A program made the position numbers and the translations under genes. From positions 97,865 to 161,864 of the forward strand of contig NZ_JXKG01000003.1 in NCBI RefSeq assembly GCF_001885735.1: a DNA stretch of 64,000 bases, in the 5' to 3' direction. Below are positions 61,114 to 64,000 of the stretch, piece by piece (the stretch's first letter is position 1; every line of letters starts with the position of its first letter). The notes below the pieces were generated by a model. It saw nothing but the letters and a program-made list of their open reading frames with translations, had not been told where the DNA came from and did not search any database. The DNA is from Enterococcus canintestini. GTDB taxonomy: Bacteria > Bacillota > Bacilli > Lactobacillales > Enterococcaceae.

Positions 61114-61527
61114 GTGATCGATTTGAATCAAGTCTTAACCTTCACAGAAGCAGCTCAAAAATGGGGATTAGCCAACGGCAGTACCATCCGACAAGCTGCC
61201 TTGCGGGGCAAATTTTTTGACGGTGAAGTTCGCAAAAGCGGCACCGTTTGGTTAACAACTTACGATGCGATGGTTCGCGTTTTTGGTTTTCCACCACAGG
61301 AAAATTTACGTTTGAGTTTAAACGCTTTAACCAAAGGACTGCAAGAAAATAAAGCAGACCAACTCAAAGTTATTCAAGCGGCTTTAAAATCTGGGAAACA
61401 ACTTCAAATCACAGAATATATTTTAGGTAAAGAACGCATTTTATATCTTTTTCAACACGAAAAAGACTTTTTACAGTGGATACGTATAGCGAATCTTTTA
61501 CCCCCAACTGATAATATTCAAAAATGA
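61114..61527 (+). CDS. small helix-turn-helix-like protein
   Basis: 137 residues. GTG 61114 follows AAAGGACGTG. The N terminus (TFTEAAQKWGLANGSTIRQA) looks like a winged or HTH DNA-binding helix pair, and the C-terminal half is helical. It resembles small HTH proteins found in enterococci, function unknown. Its 3' end overlaps the reversed tail of the EIIB-like gene at 61498-61527. Confidence 0.75.
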   Translation: MIDLNQVLTFTEAAQKWGLANGSTIRQAALRGKFFDGEVRKSGTVWLTTYDAMVRVFGFPPQENLRLSLNALTKGLQENKADQLKVIQAALKSGKQLQITEYILGKERILYLFQHEKDFLQWIRIANLLPPTDNIQK

Positions 61528-61700
61528 TTTGCGCGGCTTTAATTGTACATTTTCATGTAACGCGACACTTTTTTGAGTTGCTGCGGCTGTGTATTGCTCT
61601 ACTGTTAGTAAAAAGTCAGTCACCAAATCTTTTTCAAAGCTGTCTTTTACTTCTTCAAAAGAAGGGCTAAAAACAGGAATTTGATACTCCTCAAACCATT
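61498..61700 (-). pseudogene. C-terminal fragment of the EIIB-like gene, split by frameshift
   Basis: The minus strand reads 68 clean codons (KKLKWFEEYQIPVFSPSFEE, then VKDSFEKDLVTDFLLTVEQY) to TAA at 61498. It joins the preceding gene if one base is added to the A7/T7 tract at 61705-61711. The overlap of the last 30 bases with the convergent gene is unremarkable. It is either a frameshift mutation or an assembly error. Confidence 0.65.
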
Positions 61701-62420
61701 TTAATTTTTTTCAAAACCTAAATAAGCGGCTGGCATTAACCATACGCCATCAATTCGCCGCGTAATTTGCGCTATCTCTTCTTCTTTAATTTGGCCACCG
61801 TTGCAAAATAACAATCGCAAACAAACATCTTCTTGCGGTTGAAAATCATAAAGTCCGATCAGAGAAAAACGCTCGGTCGAAAATAGAATTTCTTGCTTTT
61901 CCCATTGGCTAAATTGTTTTTTAAAATAATTCTCCTGACTACTGCCTCCCACTACTAGTATTTCAATATCCTTATCCTGTGCTTTGGTAACTGTGACCAT
62001 ATCCGATTGATAAGCTCTTTTTTCATCTAAAAAAATTAATTCTTCTAAAAGTAAATCATAAGCATCATAAGCGTTCATTTTTCCAAAGATTTTCATAGGA
62101 ATATCTTTCACAATAGTTGGAAAATTCTTTAACAACTTTTGGATTGATTCCGTTAAAAATCGTACTTGCGGCGCTACAAAAACCACATCAAATAATCGCC
62201 CAAAATCATCAACCGTATTTTGGGTAATCATACCGATACCCCCGTACACAAAGACTAGATCATAGGTATTGCCATATTCTCGCCGTTTTAAAAAAGCTGT
62301 TGTTGCATCGGTAAATACTGCACTCAAATTTCCTTGCTTGGCAATTTCTTTTACCATTTTTTGGCAAAACATACTGGAAGTACCGCCACCAGAACAGCCA
62401 ACGTAAATAAACATCTCCAC
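61701..62420 (-). CDS. PTS EIIB-like protein (lactose/cellobiose type)
   Basis: 239 residues. The N terminus FIYVGCSGGGTSSMFCQKMV carries the phosphocysteine loop of Lac/Cel-type EIIB, but the protein is twice the usual 100 residues, with a second EIIB-like half (IEILVVGGSSQENYFKKQF). The second half lacks a Cys in the loop. As read it stops at TAA 61701-61703, but 68 more codons follow after a one-base shift in a seven-T tract, giving about 307 residues. No EIIA or EIIC lies near. Its role may be regulatory (inference). Confidence 0.72.
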   Translation of the reverse strand: MEMFIYVGCSGGGTSSMFCQKMVKEIAKQGNLSAVFTDATTAFLKRREYGNTYDLVFVYGGIGMITQNTVDDFGRLFDVVFVAPQVRFLTESIQKLLKNFPTIVKDIPMKIFGKMNAYDAYDLLLEELIFLDEKRAYQSDMVTVTKAQDKDIEILVVGGSSQENYFKKQFSQWEKQEILFSTERFSLIGLYDFQPQEDVCLRLLFCNGGQIKEEEIAQITRRIDGVWLMPAAYLGFEKN

Positions 62421-62565
62421 TCCACCTCTTTGTCACGAATTCGTTACAAAGAGTATAGCATAATTTGCTTTCTTTCGGCTAAATGTTCTTTTTTTGCGTT
62501 AAAAAGGAGAAACTCTTTAAAATTTTTGAGACAGCCACAAACTAACTTTTAACCAAATAAAAAGA

Positions 62566-62586
62566 CCTCCTGTTTAAAACAGGAGG
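62566..62586. terminator. rpoC terminator
   Basis: CCTCCTGTTT and AAACAGGAGG form a 10-bp stem, just past the rpoC stop. Confidence 0.7.
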
Positions 62587-62594
62587 CCCTCAAA

Positions 62595-64000
62595 TTAGTC
62601 TTGGTTATTTAATGCATCTTCAGCAGCCATTTGTGCTTCGATGTCAGAAATACTGTAGACATTTTCAGAAGCCACAGTGACTTCTTTTGGTTCCATATTG
62701 CGGTAACGAGCCATACCAGTACCAGCAGGAATAATTTTCCCGATGATAACATTTTCTTTTAGACCTAGTAATGGATCACGTTTGCCACGAATAGCAGCGT
62801 CTGTTAACACCCGTGTTGTTTCTTGGAATGACGCAGCAGATAAGAAACTGTTTGTTTCTAATGATGCTTTGGTAATCCCTAGTAACACTGGACGAGATGT
62901 TGCTGGTACGCCACCGGCAACCAATGTGTTGTAGTTTTGGTCTTTAAAGTCGGCAATATCTAATAATGTACCTGGTAAGATTTCGGTATCACCTGGGTCC
63001 ATTACGCGAACTTTACGCAACATTTGACGAACCATAACTTCGATATGTTTATCGCCGATTTCTACCCCTTGCATACGGTAAACACGTTGTACTTCACGTA
63101 ACAAGTAGTTTTCAACAGATAAAACATCGCGAACTTGTAACAATTGTTTAGGATCGATTGAACCTTCAGTTAGAGGTGCACCACGATGGATGTAATCTCC
63201 TTCTGCCACTTTCATACGGGCTGTATAAGGAACAGTATATGTCCGTGTGTCAGTCGTTCCTTTGATTGTAACTTCTTTACTGCGAGTTGCAGCATCTTCA
63301 GCGATTTCAATGACTTCACCAGTAACTTCAGTGATGACAGCTTGCCCTTTTGGATTACGGGCTTCAAAAATTTCTTGGACACGAGGAAGACCTTGAGTAA
63401 TATCGTCTCCGGCAACCCCACCGGTATGGAATGTACGCATGGTTAACTGAGTACCTGGTTCACCGATTGATTGGGCAGCGATTGTACCAACTGCTTCACC
63501 AACTTCAACTTCAGCACCAGTTGCCAAGTTACGGCCATAACAATGTTTACATACACCATGTTTAGTATTACATGTGAAGACAGAACGAATTGAAACAGTT
63601 TCAATCCCGGCATCAACGATTTGACGTGCGATATCTTCTGTAATTAAATCATCAGAACCGATAATCATTTCGCCAGTTTCAGGATTTACAACTGATTTAC
63701 GTGTGTAACGTCCCACCAAGCGTTCTTCTAGTGATTCAATAATTTCGTTACCTTCGCGAATTGCGCTGATATCTAAACCACGGTCTGTACCACAATCTTC
63801 TTCACGAATGATAACGTCTTGGGCTACGTCAACTAAACGACGTGTAAGATAACCAGAATCGGCAGTCTTCAAGGCGGTATCGGTCATCCCTTTACGGGCA
63901 CCGTGAGTGGAGATGAACATTTCCAAGACCGATAATCCTTCACGGAAGTTTGAGATGATTGGCAATTCCATGATTCGTCCATTTGGCGCTGCCATCAATC
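62595..64000 (-). CDS. rpoC: RNA polymerase beta' subunit, C-terminal part
   Basis: About 468 residues of the C-terminal part; the N-terminal part lies beyond the window edge. The trigger-loop region is visible ([20 protein letters not shown], preceded by QSIGEPGTQ), as is the zinc-binding CKHCYGRN. It ends in EDALNNQD. Catalytic subunit of transcription. rpoB should lie upstream on the minus strand. Confidence 0.97.
   Translation of the reverse strand, partial: LMAAPNGRIMELPIISNFREGLSVLEMFISTHGARKGMTDTALKTADSGYLTRRLVDVAQDVIIREEDCGTDRGLDISAIREGNEIIESLEERLVGRYTRKSVVNPETGEMIIGSDDLITEDIARQIVDAGIETVSIRSVFTCNTKHGVCKHCYGRNLATGAEVEVGEAVGTIAAQSIGEPGTQLTMRTFHTGGVAGDDITQGLPRVQEIFEARNPKGQAVITEVTGEVIEIAEDAATRSKEVTIKGTTDTRTYTVPYTARMKVAEGDYIHRGAPLTEGSIDPKQLLQVRDVLSVENYLLREVQRVYRMQGVEIGDKHIEVMVRQMLRKVRVMDPGDTEILPGTLLDIADFKDQNYNTLVAGGVPATSRPVLLGITKASLETNSFLSAASFQETTRVLTDAAIRGKRDPLLGLKENVIIGKIIPAGTGMARYRNMEPKEVTVASENVYSISDIEAQMAAEDALNNQD

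Overview
The window looks like a low-GC Firmicute of the order Lactobacillales, most likely an Enterococcus or a close relative. Four things point there: a WxL / DUF916 / sortase surface cluster with an Mga-like regulator, an AmaP-DUF2273-Asp23 envelope-stress operon, an L13-leader rplM-rpsI operon, and MobT/Tn916-type mobile DNA. Genes are AT-rich with strong GGAGG ribosome binding sites. No tRNA, rRNA or CRISPR array was seen.

Layout. 1-3984: one operon with a sugar-type ABC transporter (end of the binding protein, two permeases), a UbiA-family prenyltransferase and a signal-less THI5-like binding protein. 3985-9796: an accessory stretch with a decayed gene and a candidate defence set (Nudix hydrolase, PLD-nuclease/SF2 helicase/DUF3427, GIY-YIG/DUF2075). 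10207-12095: a glycerophosphotransferase split by a one-base frameshift. 12264-13746: a TetR-controlled pair of small membrane proteins with two matching palindromic operators. 13845-17360: housekeeping genes (Dus, lipoprotein, NAD(P)H oxidoreductase) between two arrays of hairpin-rich repeats. 17453-19981: an ABC-2 exporter with a divergent TetR regulator. 20205-23633: a small peptide gene and the stress operon (SDR, 34-residue protein, AmaP, DUF2273, Asp23, GlsB-like, isochorismatase-like). 23813-24757: a CorA-type transporter.

24910-30541 holds a two-gene cluster: a 717-residue protein whose C-terminal half resembles PIWI/pPIWI_RE proteins, and a 1162-residue helicase with a probable PD-(D/E)XK nuclease tail. 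I regard it as the most interesting candidate defence system. Next come a hypothetical gene, a GNAT gene and the intrinsic terminator that originally followed rpsI.

32778-41587 is an integrated mobilizable element of about 8.8 kb inserted in the last codons of rpsI. It has 16-bp direct repeats at both ends, paired integrase arm sites, integrase, excisionase, a MobT-type relaxase, an oriT like those of ICEBs1 and Tn916, and an XRE repressor. Its cargo is a DNA methyltransferase plus a GHKL (MORC/MutL-like) ATPase, a second candidate defence module.

41573-45705: rpsI-rplM (minus strand) and argG-argH (plus strand, with an ARG box). 45996-48800: a DNA-repair-associated radical SAM pair and a GNAT gene. 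48940-58306: the WxL surface-complex operon with four WxL proteins, an LPXTG-variant protein, DUF916/DUF3324, sortase, a secreted protein and an Mga-type regulator. 58744-64000: dps, a lipoprotein, a prepilin peptidase, a small HTH-like protein, a frameshifted EIIB-like gene and the 3' part of rpoC.

Two genes are broken by one-base deficits in seven-T tracts (10321-10327 and 61705-61711). This suggests either phase variation or assembly errors and should be kept in mind for all apparent pseudogenes here.
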